A stretch of 64,000 nt of DNA from Pelagibacterium halotolerans B2 (GCF_000230555.1 NC_016078.1:1240001-1304000), one strand, 5' to 3'; shown: positions 8,492 to 16,667, counted from the first letter of the stretch. Translations and numbers: made by a program. The notes: generated by a model from the sequence alone, not told the origin.

Positions 8492-9579
8492 GTGCAATGC
8501 AACAAAGCGTATCGATCAGGGACCTTTCCCTCAATTTCGGGGCCGTCAAGGTGCTCGAACGCATGAACCTCGACGTGCAGCAGGGCGAGTTTCTCGTACT
8601 GCTCGGGCCGTCGGGCTGCGGGAAATCAACCCTGCTCAACTGCATTGCCGGCCTGCTTGACGTCAGCGGCGGACAGATCTTCATCTCTGGAAAAAACGTC
8701 ACTTGGGAAGAGCCCAAGGATCGCGGCATCGGCATGGTGTTCCAGTCCTATGCGCTCTACCCGCAGATGAGCGTGAAAAAGAACCTCACCTTCGGCCTTC
8801 GGGTCGCGGGTCACAAGAAGGATGATATCGAGCGTCGCGTGGCCCGCGCTGCCGAAATGCTTCAGATCGAGCCATTGCTCGATCGCAAGCCGGCCAACCT
8901 CTCGGGCGGCCAGCGCCAGCGCGTTGCCATCGGTCGGGCGCTGGTGCGTGATGTCGATGTGTTCCTCTTCGACGAACCGCTGTCCAACCTCGATGCCAAG
9001 CTGCGCTCCGACTTGCGCGTTGAGATCAAGCGTTTGCACCAGCGGCTTGAAAACACAATGATTTACGTCACCCACGACCAGATCGAGGCCATGACGCTGG
9101 CTGACCGCATCGCCATCATGCGCGATGGTATCATCCAGCAGCTCGACACACCGCATGCCATCTACAACCACCCGGTCAACCTGTTCGTGGCGGGGTTCAT
9201 CGGCTCGCCGTCGATGAATTTCATAAAGGGTGATCTGCGCGGCAGGACATTCAATGCCGACGGCGTCCCCCTCAACATGGAAGGTTATAGGTTCGAGCCC
9301 GGCAACGATCAGCTCGAAACCAGAGCCGTGCTTGGCGTGCGTCCCGAACATGTGATCGTGGGCCAGGCTGCCGCCACCCAACCCGTCAGCTTCGAATCCG
9401 AAATCGAGATTGTCGAGCCCATGGGGTCCGACACCATCGCATGGACCAAGCTCGGAAAGCACGAATTCACCTTCCGGGCCGACAGCGAACTCAATCTCGA
9501 AGTCGGACAAAAGGTAAGGCTCGGCTTCGATCCGGCCAGGGCCTCGATCTTCGACGACGAAAGTGGCGACCGGATTTAG
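8488..9579 (+). CDS. Sugar ABC transporter ATP-binding protein
   Basis: Cytoplasmic ATPase of the CUT1 sugar importer, 363 aa. Walker A GPSGCGKST is near residues 37-45, followed by the signature LSGGQRQRVAIGRA, Walker B FLFDEPLSNLD and the switch VTHDQIEAMT; a TOBE-type C-terminal domain completes it. It overlaps the MalG-like permease gene by four bases. It resembles the ATPase at 348-1544 but is shorter by 35 residues, so this is a complete second sugar system: receptor, two permeases and motor. Confidence 0.95.
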   Translation: MSAMQQSVSIRDLSLNFGAVKVLERMNLDVQQGEFLVLLGPSGCGKSTLLNCIAGLLDVSGGQIFISGKNVTWEEPKDRGIGMVFQSYALYPQMSVKKNLTFGLRVAGHKKDDIERRVARAAEMLQIEPLLDRKPANLSGGQRQRVAIGRALVRDVDVFLFDEPLSNLDAKLRSDLRVEIKRLHQRLENTMIYVTHDQIEAMTLADRIAIMRDGIIQQLDTPHAIYNHPVNLFVAGFIGSPSMNFIKGDLRGRTFNADGVPLNMEGYRFEPGNDQLETRAVLGVRPEHVIVGQAAATQPVSFESEIEIVEPMGSDTIAWTKLGKHEFTFRADSELNLEVGQKVRLGFDPARASIFDDESGDRI

Positions 9580-9589
9580 GGAGTATCAA

Positions 9590-10336
9590 GTGACCGATTT
9601 TTCGTTTCAGCTCTATAGTGCACGCAATTTCCCGCCCTTCAGCGACGTGTTCGCCCTGCTTTCACGTCTTGGCTATGCAAGTGTCGAAGGTTTCGGGGCG
9701 CTCTACACCGACCCGGCAGGCCTGCGCCGCGACCTCGACGCCAGCGGGTTGACCATGCCAACCGGCCACATAGGGCTTGATCAACTGCGCGACAAGCCCA
9801 GGGCCACCGAACTCGCCCGCACGCTGGGCCTGGAGACCATCTTCTGCCCGTTCATCGGACAGGAATACTGGAAACAATCCGACGAGAAGTGGACCGAACT
9901 GGCCCGCGAACTCGGCGAATTGGCCAAATATTACCGCGACCAGGGTTTTGGTTTCGGCTGGCACAACCACCATTTCGAATTCTGGCCGCTCGATACGGGC
10001 CGCACGCCAATGGAAATCCTGCTCACCGAAGCACCTGAGCTCGATTGGGAAATGGATGTTGCCTGGGTGGTGCGCGGCGAGGATGACCCCAAGCGCTGGA
10101 TCGACAAATTCGGCGACAGGATTGTGGCCGTGCATCTGAAAGACATCGCTCCCGAAGGCCAAGCTGCCGACGAGGACGGATGGGCCGATCTTGGCCATGG
10201 CACCGTGCCGTGGAAGGACCTGTTTGCCGATCTCAAAGCCAAATCCAGGGCGAAATATTTCGTCATGGAACACGACAATCCCAACGATCTCGAACGCTTT
10301 GCCGCGCGGTCCATTGCGACGGCCAAAGCTCTCTAG
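9590..10336 (+). CDS. Sugar phosphate isomerase/epimerase (TIM barrel)
   Basis: Xylose-isomerase-like TIM barrel enzyme, 248 aa, cytoplasmic. Family signs: a WHNHHFEF metal-site strand, the acidic strand WEMDVAWVVRG, HLKDIAP, and MEHDNP near the end. GTG 9590 is chosen because AGGGAG lies about 6 bases upstream; an in-frame GTG at 9563 falls inside the ATPase gene. Such enzymes interconvert keto and epimeric forms of sugars or cyclitols. It is followed after 9 bases by a Gfo/Idh dehydrogenase, a pairing seen in pathways that oxidise and epimerise imported sugars or glycosides. The exact substrate is not readable. Confidence 0.88.
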   Translation: MTDFSFQLYSARNFPPFSDVFALLSRLGYASVEGFGALYTDPAGLRRDLDASGLTMPTGHIGLDQLRDKPRATELARTLGLETIFCPFIGQEYWKQSDEKWTELARELGELAKYYRDQGFGFGWHNHHFEFWPLDTGRTPMEILLTEAPELDWEMDVAWVVRGEDDPKRWIDKFGDRIVAVHLKDIAPEGQAADEDGWADLGHGTVPWKDLFADLKAKSRAKYFVMEHDNPNDLERFAARSIATAKAL

Positions 10337-10345
10337 GACCAGAAA

Positions 10346-11482
10346 ATGAGCAAGACATACGGCGTCGGCATTCTAGGTGCCGGCAATATATCGGCGGCCT
10401 ATCTCAAGCTCGCGCCCCTGTTCAAGGGCATCGAAGTGAGGGCCGTCGCGGACATTGTTCCCGAGGCGGCGAGGGTTCGGGCCGATGAGTTCAACGTGGC
10501 GGCCCAGACGCCCGACCAGCTCCTTGCCAATTCCGAACTCGACGTCATCGTCAATCTGACGATTCCCGATGTGCATTACCGGATATCGAAAGAGATCGTC
10601 TCGGCCGGCAAGCATGCCTATTCCGAAAAACCCCTGGTGCTTTCCCTCGGGGAGGGCGAGGATTTGCGCAAAGCCGCACTCGAGGCTGGAAAACAGATCG
10701 GCTGCGCTCCCGATACGTTTCTGGGCGGCGCCCATCAGCAGGCCCGCGCCCTGATCGATGAAGGGGCCATTGGCCGGGTCACCTCGGGGACGTGTCACGT
10801 CATGAGTTTCGGCCTCGAACATTGGCACCCCAATCCCGACTTTTTCTTCAAGCCGGGGGCAGGGCCGATCCTCGATATCGGGCCCTATTACGTCGCCAAC
10901 CTCATCAACCTCATCGGCCCGGTCAGACGGGTGACGGCCTTCTCGTCCACCCCCCGCGAGCGGCGCGAAATCACCAGCGAGCCGCGCAAGGGCCAGTATG
11001 TCACCGTTGAAACGCCGACGACCATTCACGCGGTGCTCGAATTTCACAATGGCGCGCTTGTAACGCTTGGTGCGTCATGGGACGTCGAAGCCCATCAGCA
11101 CTCCAACATGGAGATCTACGGCACCGAAGGTTCGCTCTATGTGCCCGATCCCAATTTCTTCGGCGGCGAGTTGACGCTCGCCCGCCGCGAGGGCGTGCGC
11201 GAAGTGGTCGAGCCCTGGAAGCACCCTCTGGGCGTGGCCAATTGGGAACGGCCCAACGGCCCATCCTATGCCAATTACCGCACCGCGGGCCTTGCCGATA
11301 TGATGCTGGCCATCGATGCCGGGCGCAAACCGCGCTGCTCGCTCGAAACGACGCTGCACGGCGTCGATGTGATGACCTCGATTCTCAAGTCTGGCGAAAC
11401 CGGACAGGCCATCATCCTGACCACGACCTGCGAGCGCCCCGAGGCACTCGGCCCGGTCGAGGCACAGGCTTTGCTGGTCTGA
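10346..11482 (+). CDS. Gfo/Idh/MocA family oxidoreductase
   Basis: NAD(P)-dependent sugar dehydrogenase, 378 aa. The N-terminal Rossmann fold shows GILGAGNISAAYLKLAP; the EKP nicotinamide motif is SEKPLVLSLGEG; the C-terminal alpha/beta domain carries ILDIGPYYVANLINLIGPV. Members oxidise or reduce hydroxyls of sugars, inositols or glycosides. It closes the six-gene operon, which ends in a strong terminator 60 bases later. Together with the upstream isomerase it probably processes the sugar imported by the same operon (inference from context). Confidence 0.9.
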   Translation: MSKTYGVGILGAGNISAAYLKLAPLFKGIEVRAVADIVPEAARVRADEFNVAAQTPDQLLANSELDVIVNLTIPDVHYRISKEIVSAGKHAYSEKPLVLSLGEGEDLRKAALEAGKQIGCAPDTFLGGAHQQARALIDEGAIGRVTSGTCHVMSFGLEHWHPNPDFFFKPGAGPILDIGPYYVANLINLIGPVRRVTAFSSTPRERREITSEPRKGQYVTVETPTTIHAVLEFHNGALVTLGASWDVEAHQHSNMEIYGTEGSLYVPDPNFFGGELTLARREGVREVVEPWKHPLGVANWERPNGPSYANYRTAGLADMMLAIDAGRKPRCSLETTLHGVDVMTSILKSGETGQAIILTTTCERPEALGPVEAQALLV

Positions 11483-11542
11483 CGGGACGGGCGAAATGCC
11501 CGTCTCACGTTGAGACGTCAGCAAATATCGGGCTCCTCCCGG

Positions 11543-11582
11543 TCGCGGCGCATGGTTGGGGGACCGTGCGCCGCGATTTTTT
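11543..11582 (+). terminator. Rho-independent terminator of the sugar operon
   Basis: TCGCGGCGCA (11543-11552) pairs perfectly with TGCGCCGCGA (11567-11576), followed by six T. Just before it, 11486-11504 and 11501-11517 hold two smaller overlapping inverted repeats without T runs. Confidence 0.9.
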
Positions 11583-11633
11583 ATTGAGCGCTGTGCCTTG
11601 CCTCGCTTGACTGTCCGGGCAGGGCCTCTATCG

Positions 11634-11647
11634 TGTAAACGTTTTCA
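11634..11647. promoter_or_regulatory. LacI-type operator before the second isomerase/dehydrogenase pair
   Basis: TGTAAACGTTTTCA, a near-palindrome with a central CG, 56 bases before the start of the isomerase gene. Its half-site (GTAAAC) differs from the upstream cluster (GTAATC), so a different LacI-family protein may bind here. Confidence 0.5.
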
Positions 11648-11703
11648 CCTGACGCACGTACGTCAAAGAGCGAACAACCCGCTGCAATCGAGGAGGACAT
11701 TTT

Positions 11704-12759
11704 ATGCGCACTTTAAAGGGGCCGGCAATATTTCTCGCCCAGTTTGCCGGAGACACCGCGCCGTTCGATACGCTCGACAACATCTGCAAATGGGCCGCCG
11801 GCCTTGGCTACAAGGGCGTGCAGATCCCGACCTGGGTTTCCGGCTTCATCGACCTGCAAAAAGCAGCCGAATCAAAAGATTACTGCGACGAACTCAAGGG
11901 CATCGCCGCCAGCCACGGCGTCGAGATCACTGAACTCTCCACCCATCTGCAGGGTCAGCTGGTCGCGGTTCACCCTGCCTACGATACCGCCTTCGACGGT
12001 TTTGCCGCCCCCGAGGTCAGGGGCAATCCCAAAGCACGCCAGCAATGGGCGGTCCAGCAATTGCTCTGGGCGGCCAAGGCGTCACAGAATATGGGGCTGA
12101 CCGAGCACGGCACCTTCTCGGGCGCTCTGGCCTGGCCCTATATCTACCCCTGGCCCCAGCGCCCCGCCGGGCTCGTCGAAGAAGCCTTTGACGAATTGGC
12201 CCGCCGCTGGACGCCGATCCTCGACAAGTTCGACGAGGCCGGGGTCGATCTTTGCTATGAAATCCATCCGGGTGAGGATCTGCACGATGGCATTTCTTAC
12301 GAAATGTTCCTCGAGCGCGTGAACAATCACCCCCGCGCCAACCTGCTCTACGATCCGAGCCACTTCGTGCTCCAGCAGCTCGATTATCTCGACTACATCG
12401 ACATCTACCACGAGCGGATCAGGATGTTTCACGTCAAGGACGCCGAGTTCAATCCGACGGGCCGTCAGGGCGTTTACGGCGGTTTCCAATCCTGGGTCGA
12501 GCGGGCAGGGCGCTTCCGTTCGCTGGGCGACGGGCAGGTCGATTTCGCCGCCATCTTCTCCAAGCTCGCCGCCTATGATTTTGCCGGCTGGGCCGTGCTC
12601 GAATGGGAATGCGCCCTCAAGCATCCAGAGGATGGTGCCCGCGAAGGCGCCGAATTCATCGCCAGCCACATCATCCGCGTCACCGAAAAAGCCTTCGATG
12701 ATTTCGCCGGTGCTGGTACGGATCGTGCAGCCAACCGCAAGATGCTTGGTTTGGACTGA
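11704..12759 (+). CDS. Sugar phosphate isomerase/epimerase (TIM barrel, long form)
   Basis: Xylose-isomerase-like TIM barrel, 351 aa, about 100 residues longer than the copy at 9590. Expected metal-site elements are seen: YEIHPGEDLHDG, NLLYDPSHFVLQQ, MFHVKDAEFN and LEWECALKHPEDG. GAGGAC lies 8 bases before ATG 11704. The gene starts a two-gene unit with a Gfo/Idh dehydrogenase after 24 bases, behind its own LacI-type operator. The pair repeats the architecture of the previous operon and may act in the same or a parallel sugar pathway. The substrate is unknown. Confidence 0.9.
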   Translation: MRTLKGPAIFLAQFAGDTAPFDTLDNICKWAAGLGYKGVQIPTWVSGFIDLQKAAESKDYCDELKGIAASHGVEITELSTHLQGQLVAVHPAYDTAFDGFAAPEVRGNPKARQQWAVQQLLWAAKASQNMGLTEHGTFSGALAWPYIYPWPQRPAGLVEEAFDELARRWTPILDKFDEAGVDLCYEIHPGEDLHDGISYEMFLERVNNHPRANLLYDPSHFVLQQLDYLDYIDIYHERIRMFHVKDAEFNPTGRQGVYGGFQSWVERAGRFRSLGDGQVDFAAIFSKLAAYDFAGWAVLEWECALKHPEDGAREGAEFIASHIIRVTEKAFDDFAGAGTDRAANRKMLGLD

Positions 12760-12783
12760 CAGGCGAATTAAGGGAGAATCGCA

Positions 12784-13929
12784 ATGGCAGAAAACGGAAA
12801 ACGCCCCATCCGCCTCGGCATGGTCGGCGGCGGCACCGGGGCCTTCATCGGTTATGTGCACCGCATCGCCTCGCGGCTTGATGGGGATTATCAACTGGTC
12901 GCCGGCGCACTGTCCTCGCGCGCTGAAATCGCCAGGGAAAGCGGCAAGAACCTCGGGCTGGCCGAGGATCGAATATATACCGATTTCGCCGAGATGGCGC
13001 GCGCCGAAGCAGCGCGCGAGGACGGCATCGAGGCGGTCGCCATCGTCACGCCCAATCACATGCACTTCGCCCCGGCCAAGGCGTTTCTCGAAGCCGGCAT
13101 CCACGTCATCTGCGACAAGCCGCTGACTTCATCCATCGAAGACGCCCGTGCCCTGCAGAAGGTCCAGCCGAAAAACGGTGCCAAATTCCTTCTGACCCAC
13201 AACTATACCGGCTATCCGCTGATCCGGCAGGCCCGTGCCCTCGTCGAATCCGGCGCCTTGGGAAAACTCCGCGTCGTCCAGGTCGAGTACCCCCAGGACT
13301 GGCTGGCTGTAGCTCCCGAAGAGGACAACAAGCAGGCCGCCTGGCGCACCGATCCCTCCAAATCCGGCGCCGGAGGCGCCATCGGCGATATCGGCACCCA
13401 CGCCTATAATCTCGCCCGCTACGTCACCGGCTTGAAAACCTCTGCCGTCTCGGCCGATCTCGATGCCTTCGTTCCCGGCCGCCAGCTCGATGACAACGTC
13501 CACATCATGCTGCGCTTCGAAGGGGGCGCCAAGGGCATGCTGTGGGCCTCCCAGGTGGCTGTCGGCTGCGAAAACGGCCTCCAGCTTCGCGTCTATGGCG
13601 AAAAGGCCGGCATCGAATGGCGGCAGGACAATCCCAATTCCATGTGGTTCACCGAGTTCGGAAAACCCAAACAGCTCCTCACCCGCGGCGGCGCCATCGA
13701 CGGGTCTGCCGCCGGCGCCATGGGCGTCCGCATTCCCGCCGGCCACCCCGAAGGCTATCTCGAAGCCTTCGCCACGCTCTACAGCCAATTCGCCGCCATC
13801 ATCCGTGGCGAGGGGGCGGAGTTCGAAGGCCTGCTCCCCACCCTCGACGACGGTGTGGAGGGCATGGAATTCATCATGGCCGCGGTCAAATCCTCAAAGG
13901 ACGACAGCCGCTGGACACCGCTGGGCTGA
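12784..13929 (+). CDS. Gfo/Idh/MocA family oxidoreductase
   Basis: NAD(P)-dependent sugar or cyclitol dehydrogenase, 381 aa. The Rossmann start reads GMVGGGTGAFIGYVHRIA, the nicotinamide-site motif is CDKPLTSSIEDA, and the C-terminal catalytic domain contains GAIGDIGTHAYNLARYVTG with the conserved GDIGTH. AGGGAGAA lies 8 bases upstream of ATG 12784. It is only distantly like the dehydrogenase at 10346. The gene is the last of its unit and faces the convergent DUF4394 gene. Confidence 0.92.
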   Translation: MAENGKRPIRLGMVGGGTGAFIGYVHRIASRLDGDYQLVAGALSSRAEIARESGKNLGLAEDRIYTDFAEMARAEAAREDGIEAVAIVTPNHMHFAPAKAFLEAGIHVICDKPLTSSIEDARALQKVQPKNGAKFLLTHNYTGYPLIRQARALVESGALGKLRVVQVEYPQDWLAVAPEEDNKQAAWRTDPSKSGAGGAIGDIGTHAYNLARYVTGLKTSAVSADLDAFVPGRQLDDNVHIMLRFEGGAKGMLWASQVAVGCENGLQLRVYGEKAGIEWRQDNPNSMWFTEFGKPKQLLTRGGAIDGSAAGAMGVRIPAGHPEGYLEAFATLYSQFAAIIRGEGAEFEGLLPTLDDGVEGMEFIMAAVKSSKDDSRWTPLG

Positions 13930-13934
13930 TCCAA

Positions 13935-13962
13935 CAAAAAAGGGCGGCGCACCGCGCCGCCC
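13935..13962 (-). terminator. Rho-independent terminator of the DUF4394 gene
   Basis: GGGCGGCG (13942-13949) pairs with CGCCGCCC; read on the minus strand the hairpin is followed by a run of T (A at 13936-13941 on the plus strand). It lies 25 bases after the minus-strand gene's stop. Confidence 0.8.
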
Positions 13963-13987
13963 CAAATCATCGAGCGCTGCCGCTCGA

Positions 13988-14779
13988 TTACATGCCTTCG
14001 TGCCATACGGCCACGTCGCGCAGGCTCACATCGAGCCCGTCGATCATGCCCACTTCCGTTGCGGCACCCGATTCCAGGTCGACCGTATAAAGCGTCATGT
14101 TGGCCACCAGATAGGCCGTGTTCATGTCGATCTCTTCGGCAAAGATATCGAACGCGATGGCATCGGCATCATCGATCCCCAGCATGCCGCGCGTTTCCAG
14201 CGTACCGTCATTGGGCGCCGTCTGCTGCAGCAGCGCCAGCATCGACCATTCGATGTCATACATCGCCGTCGCTTCGGGCGAGCCGATCGAGTTGATGTAA
14301 GCGGTCGCGACCACAGTGAAATCGGCATCGGCGTTTGCGTCGCCCTCGGCAAAATGCAGGCTGCCATCGACAATGGTTTCACCCGTATCGACGTTGATGC
14401 GCAGATTGGTCCCGTCCGAACCCATGAAACGCAGGCGGTCGGCCATCGGGTTGAAATCGACCATGGCGTAGTCGCCGCCGATGGTTTCGGTGATGGTCGA
14501 CACCACACTGGCTTCGCCGGTCGCGGGATCGATCGTCACGATGTTATACTCGGAATCAACGCCATAGAGCATGTTGTCGGCTGGGCGCTGGTCGATGCCG
14601 AACAGGCTGTCGACGCCCGAAACGTCCATCATGCCTTCGACCATGAGCGTTTCGGTATCGAACATGACGAGCGTCTTGTCGCCGGCAAGGCCGACGGCCG
14701 GTTGGGCCAGCGCGGCGCCGGTCAGCGCGAAAAAGCTGGTGCCGATAAGAGCGGCGCGGGTAAGAGTGCGATGGGACAT
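13988..14779 (-). CDS. Exported DUF4394 domain protein
   Basis: Secreted or periplasmic protein, 263 aa, with a clear Sec signal peptide (cleavage expected near GAALA-QPAV). The body matches the DUF4394 pattern: a repeating beta-propeller-like series with LFGIDQRPADNMLYGVD, TIDPATGEA, DFNPMADRLRFMGSDGTNLR and NVDTGE. The function of the family is unknown. The chain is very acidic. AGGAGAAACG lies 5 bases before the ATG. It is divergent from an ECF sigma / anti-sigma pair, and its promoter (14848-14877) matches that of the sigma gene, so it is probably a direct target of that sigma factor. Confidence 0.88.
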   Translation of the reverse strand: MSHRTLTRAALIGTSFFALTGAALAQPAVGLAGDKTLVMFDTETLMVEGMMDVSGVDSLFGIDQRPADNMLYGVDSEYNIVTIDPATGEASVVSTITETIGGDYAMVDFNPMADRLRFMGSDGTNLRINVDTGETIVDGSLHFAEGDANADADFTVVATAYINSIGSPEATAMYDIEWSMLALLQQTAPNDGTLETRGMLGIDDADAIAFDIFAEEIDMNTAYLVANMTLYTVDLESGAATEVGMIDGLDVSLRDVAVWHEGM

Positions 14780-14847
14780 TGCGTTTCTCCTGATTTTTCA
14801 ATCTGTTTGCTCCCCGAGATCCGCGGAGCGCGTGATGGTCACACTGG

Positions 14848-14877
14848 CTCTACCCGCCAGTCGCCAATCCGGATGCA
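14848..14877 (-). promoter_or_regulatory. Candidate ECF-sigma promoter of the DUF4394 gene
   Basis: On the minus strand: -35 TGCATC (14877-14872), 18-base spacer, -10 GTAGAG (14853-14848). The same two hexamers with the same spacing occur in front of the divergent sigma gene. The predicted leader is about 60 bases. Confidence 0.6.
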
Positions 14878-14903
14878 CCGGCGCGATGACTTTTTTGTTT
14901 TTT

Positions 14904-14933
14904 TGCATCTGAAGCGGTTTGTCGTGTGTAGAG
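14904..14933 (+). promoter_or_regulatory. Candidate autoregulated ECF-sigma promoter
   Basis: -35 TGCATC (14904-14909), 18-base spacer, -10 GTAGAG (14928-14933), identical in both hexamers and spacing to the divergent promoter at 14848-14877 while the spacers differ. Transcription would start near 14940, just before the sigma gene. Confidence 0.6.
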
Positions 14934-14967
14934 TGTCCAGAAAGGTGATGCCGAGGTGTGGGGAGCG

Positions 14968-15519
14968 ATGAACGAGCAGGGCGCGGCGGCACAGGTGAAT
15001 TCATTGGTTATCGAGATTGCCAAAGGCGACAGATCCGCCCTTGAAGCCCTGTTTCGTATGGAAGCCGGGCGGCTGCTTGCCGTGGCCCGCCGCATCGTGC
15101 GCCGCTCCGATCTCGCCGAGGAAGTCGTGCAGGATGCGTTCGTGGCCATCTGGCAGCGCTCGGGCCAGTACGATCCCGAATATGGCGAGGCGCGCGGCTG
15201 GATCACCCGCATTGTGCGAAACCGGGCCCTCAACCTTTTGCGCGATGCCGGGCGCGTCGATCACGTCGATAGCCAGACCCTCCAGGCCATGGGCGACAGA
15301 ACTGCCGATGCCAGCAACGCCTACGAGTTGCTGCCCGAGCGGCAAGCGCTCAAAGGGTGCCTGAAACAGCTCGACGCAAAAAAGCGCACGGCAATTCTCC
15401 TGTGTTACGTCACCGGCCTCACCCACGGTGAAGTCGCAGCCAAGCTCGATGCGCCACTGGGCACGGTCAAGGCCTGGATCAGGCGCGGCATGAGCGCCTT
15501 GCAGGAGTGTCTGGGATGA
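14968..15519 (+). CDS. ECF-type RNA polymerase sigma factor
   Basis: Alternative sigma-70 family factor, 183 aa, with only regions 2 and 4. Region 2 reads ARRIVRRSDLAEEVVQDAFVAIWQ; region 4 near the C-terminus holds LCYVTGLTHGEVAAKLDAPLGTVKAWIRRG, the helix-turn-helix that reads the -35. ATG 14968 is chosen, with GTG 14956 as an alternative. The next gene overlaps the stop by ATGA and encodes its anti-sigma factor. The promoter in front carries the same motif as the divergent DUF4394 promoter, implying positive autoregulation. Confidence 0.93.
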   Translation: MNEQGAAAQVNSLVIEIAKGDRSALEALFRMEAGRLLAVARRIVRRSDLAEEVVQDAFVAIWQRSGQYDPEYGEARGWITRIVRNRALNLLRDAGRVDHVDSQTLQAMGDRTADASNAYELLPERQALKGCLKQLDAKKRTAILLCYVTGLTHGEVAAKLDAPLGTVKAWIRRGMSALQECLG

Positions 15520-16223
15520 CGGCACCATCTGAAACCAACGACATGATCGCCCAATATGTGCTGGGCCTGCTCGAAGGCGACGAGCAGGCGCGGTTTGAAG
15601 CACGCCTCGCCAGCGAACCTGAACTGGCGCGTCAGGTCGCCGCGCTGCAGAATAATTTTGACGCCCTCGACTCAACGGCAACGCCCGAGACCGTGTCGGC
15701 CGATCTCTGGTCAAGAATCGAATCCGCGATCGACACAGCGCCCAAGGCGGCGCCTGCAGCCAACACCAATCGCCCTTCGAGGGCCTTTAGCCTTCCGCGC
15801 TGGGCCGGTATGGCCGCCGCCATCGTTCTGTCGCTGGGGGTAGGGTATTTCGGTGGCCAGTCCCTCGGCCCGACACCGCAGGCCCCCCTTGTCGTGGCCG
15901 TTCTTGTCGGAGACGACATGGAGCCCGGCGCCATCATCGAGGCTTTCGCAGACGACAGTGTCCGGATCGTGCCGCTTGAAGCTCTCGTCGCGCCCGCCGG
16001 TTCTGTCCTTGAAGTCTGGACCTTGCCTGACGCGGAGACCGGCCCGGTCTCGCTCGGCACCTTCCGCGAGGCGAGTGATCTGGTTCTGGGAGGCCCCAAT
16101 CTGCCCGCGCCCCAGCCCGATCAACTCTATGAAATCACGCTCGAGCCGGCAGGCGGTTCGCCCACCGGCCGCCCGACGGGACCGATTCTGCTCAAGGGTT
16201 TTGCCCGCGCACCGGTGATTTAG
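15516..16223 (+). CDS. Membrane anti-sigma factor (RskA-like)
   Basis: Predicted single-pass inner-membrane anti-sigma factor, 235 aa. The N-terminal cytoplasmic part (DMIAQYVLGLLEGDEQARFE) is the helical sigma-binding domain of the anti-sigma-K type; a membrane helix near residues 95-115 (AGMAAAIVLSLGVGYFGGQS) follows, and the periplasmic C-terminal domain contains LEVWTLPDAETGPVSLGTF, typical of RskA. ATG 15516 overlaps the sigma stop, so the two proteins are made together. It would hold the sigma factor at the membrane until an envelope signal releases it. No zinc-binding HxxxCxxC motif is present, so it is not a ZAS-type factor. Confidence 0.88.
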   Translation: MTAPSETNDMIAQYVLGLLEGDEQARFEARLASEPELARQVAALQNNFDALDSTATPETVSADLWSRIESAIDTAPKAAPAANTNRPSRAFSLPRWAGMAAAIVLSLGVGYFGGQSLGPTPQAPLVVAVLVGDDMEPGAIIEAFADDSVRIVPLEALVAPAGSVLEVWTLPDAETGPVSLGTFREASDLVLGGPNLPAPQPDQLYEITLEPAGGSPTGRPTGPILLKGFARAPVI

Positions 16224-16224
16224 A

Positions 16225-16268
16225 GCGTGTCCAGCAAGAGTGGAAACGGTTTTGCGGTTCGGACACGC
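16225..16268. repeat. Dispersed palindromic repeat, family A
   Basis: Outer arms GCGTGTCC (16225-16232) and GGACACGC (16261-16268) pair perfectly around a core with AGCAAGAGTGGAAACGG then TTTTGCGGTTC. The same core with different arms recurs at 29849-30051 and 34441-34483. Confidence 0.75.
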
Positions 16269-16283
16269 GATAAAACAAAGGCT

Positions 16284-16325
16284 TAGAGCCAAGGATTTGA
16301 TTCAATCAAATCCTGAACGGCTCTA
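16284..16325. repeat. 42-base inverted repeat next to family A copy
   Basis: TAGAGCC (16284-16290) and GGCTCTA (16319-16325) flank an inner palindrome AGGATTTGATT/AATCAAATCCT. No T run follows, so it is more likely a second repetitive module than a terminator. The gap 16224-16361 holds nothing else. Confidence 0.7.
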
Positions 16326-16361
16326 GAAAGGTTCAGATCGGGTGGATACCACCAAGCCGCC

Positions 16362-16667
16362 TCAATGCGTCCAGGGCGCCTTGCGGTCGAACCGGAAATT
16401 ATCGGGATAGCTGACCTTCTTGATGGTCGGCTCCTGCGCCGGCTGCACCACATAGGCGATGCCCTCGCGGCGGGCGTAGGATTCGGCCTCTTCGAGCGTA
16501 TCGAAGCGCAATTTGATCTGCTGCTTCATGTCGCCCGACGATGTGTAGCCCATCAGCGGCTCGATCGAACGGGCCATCTCGGGCTCGAACACCAACACCC
16601 AGTCCTGGCTCTTGCCCTTGCCAGACTGCATCGCGTTGCGGGCGGGGCGATAGATGCGTGCGACCAT
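16362..16667 (-). CDS. ETC complex I subunit (NDUFS4-like)
   Basis: Small accessory subunit of NADH:ubiquinone oxidoreductase, 101 aa, related to mitochondrial NDUFS4 (18 kDa). Family signs: ARIYRPARNAMQSGKGKSQ at the start, a W-x-L-x-F-E-P strand (WVLVFEP), PLMGYTSSGD, SYARREGIAY and a C-terminal YPDNFRFDRKAPWTH. ATG 16667 fits the usual start of the family; an in-frame TTG at 16676 is possible. It stands alone next to tRNA-Pro, 28 kb from the nuo operon, as is usual in alphaproteobacteria. It would stabilise the NADH-dehydrogenase arm. Confidence 0.92.
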   Translation of the reverse strand: MVARIYRPARNAMQSGKGKSQDWVLVFEPEMARSIEPLMGYTSSGDMKQQIKLRFDTLEEAESYARREGIAYVVQPAQEPTIKKVSYPDNFRFDRKAPWTH

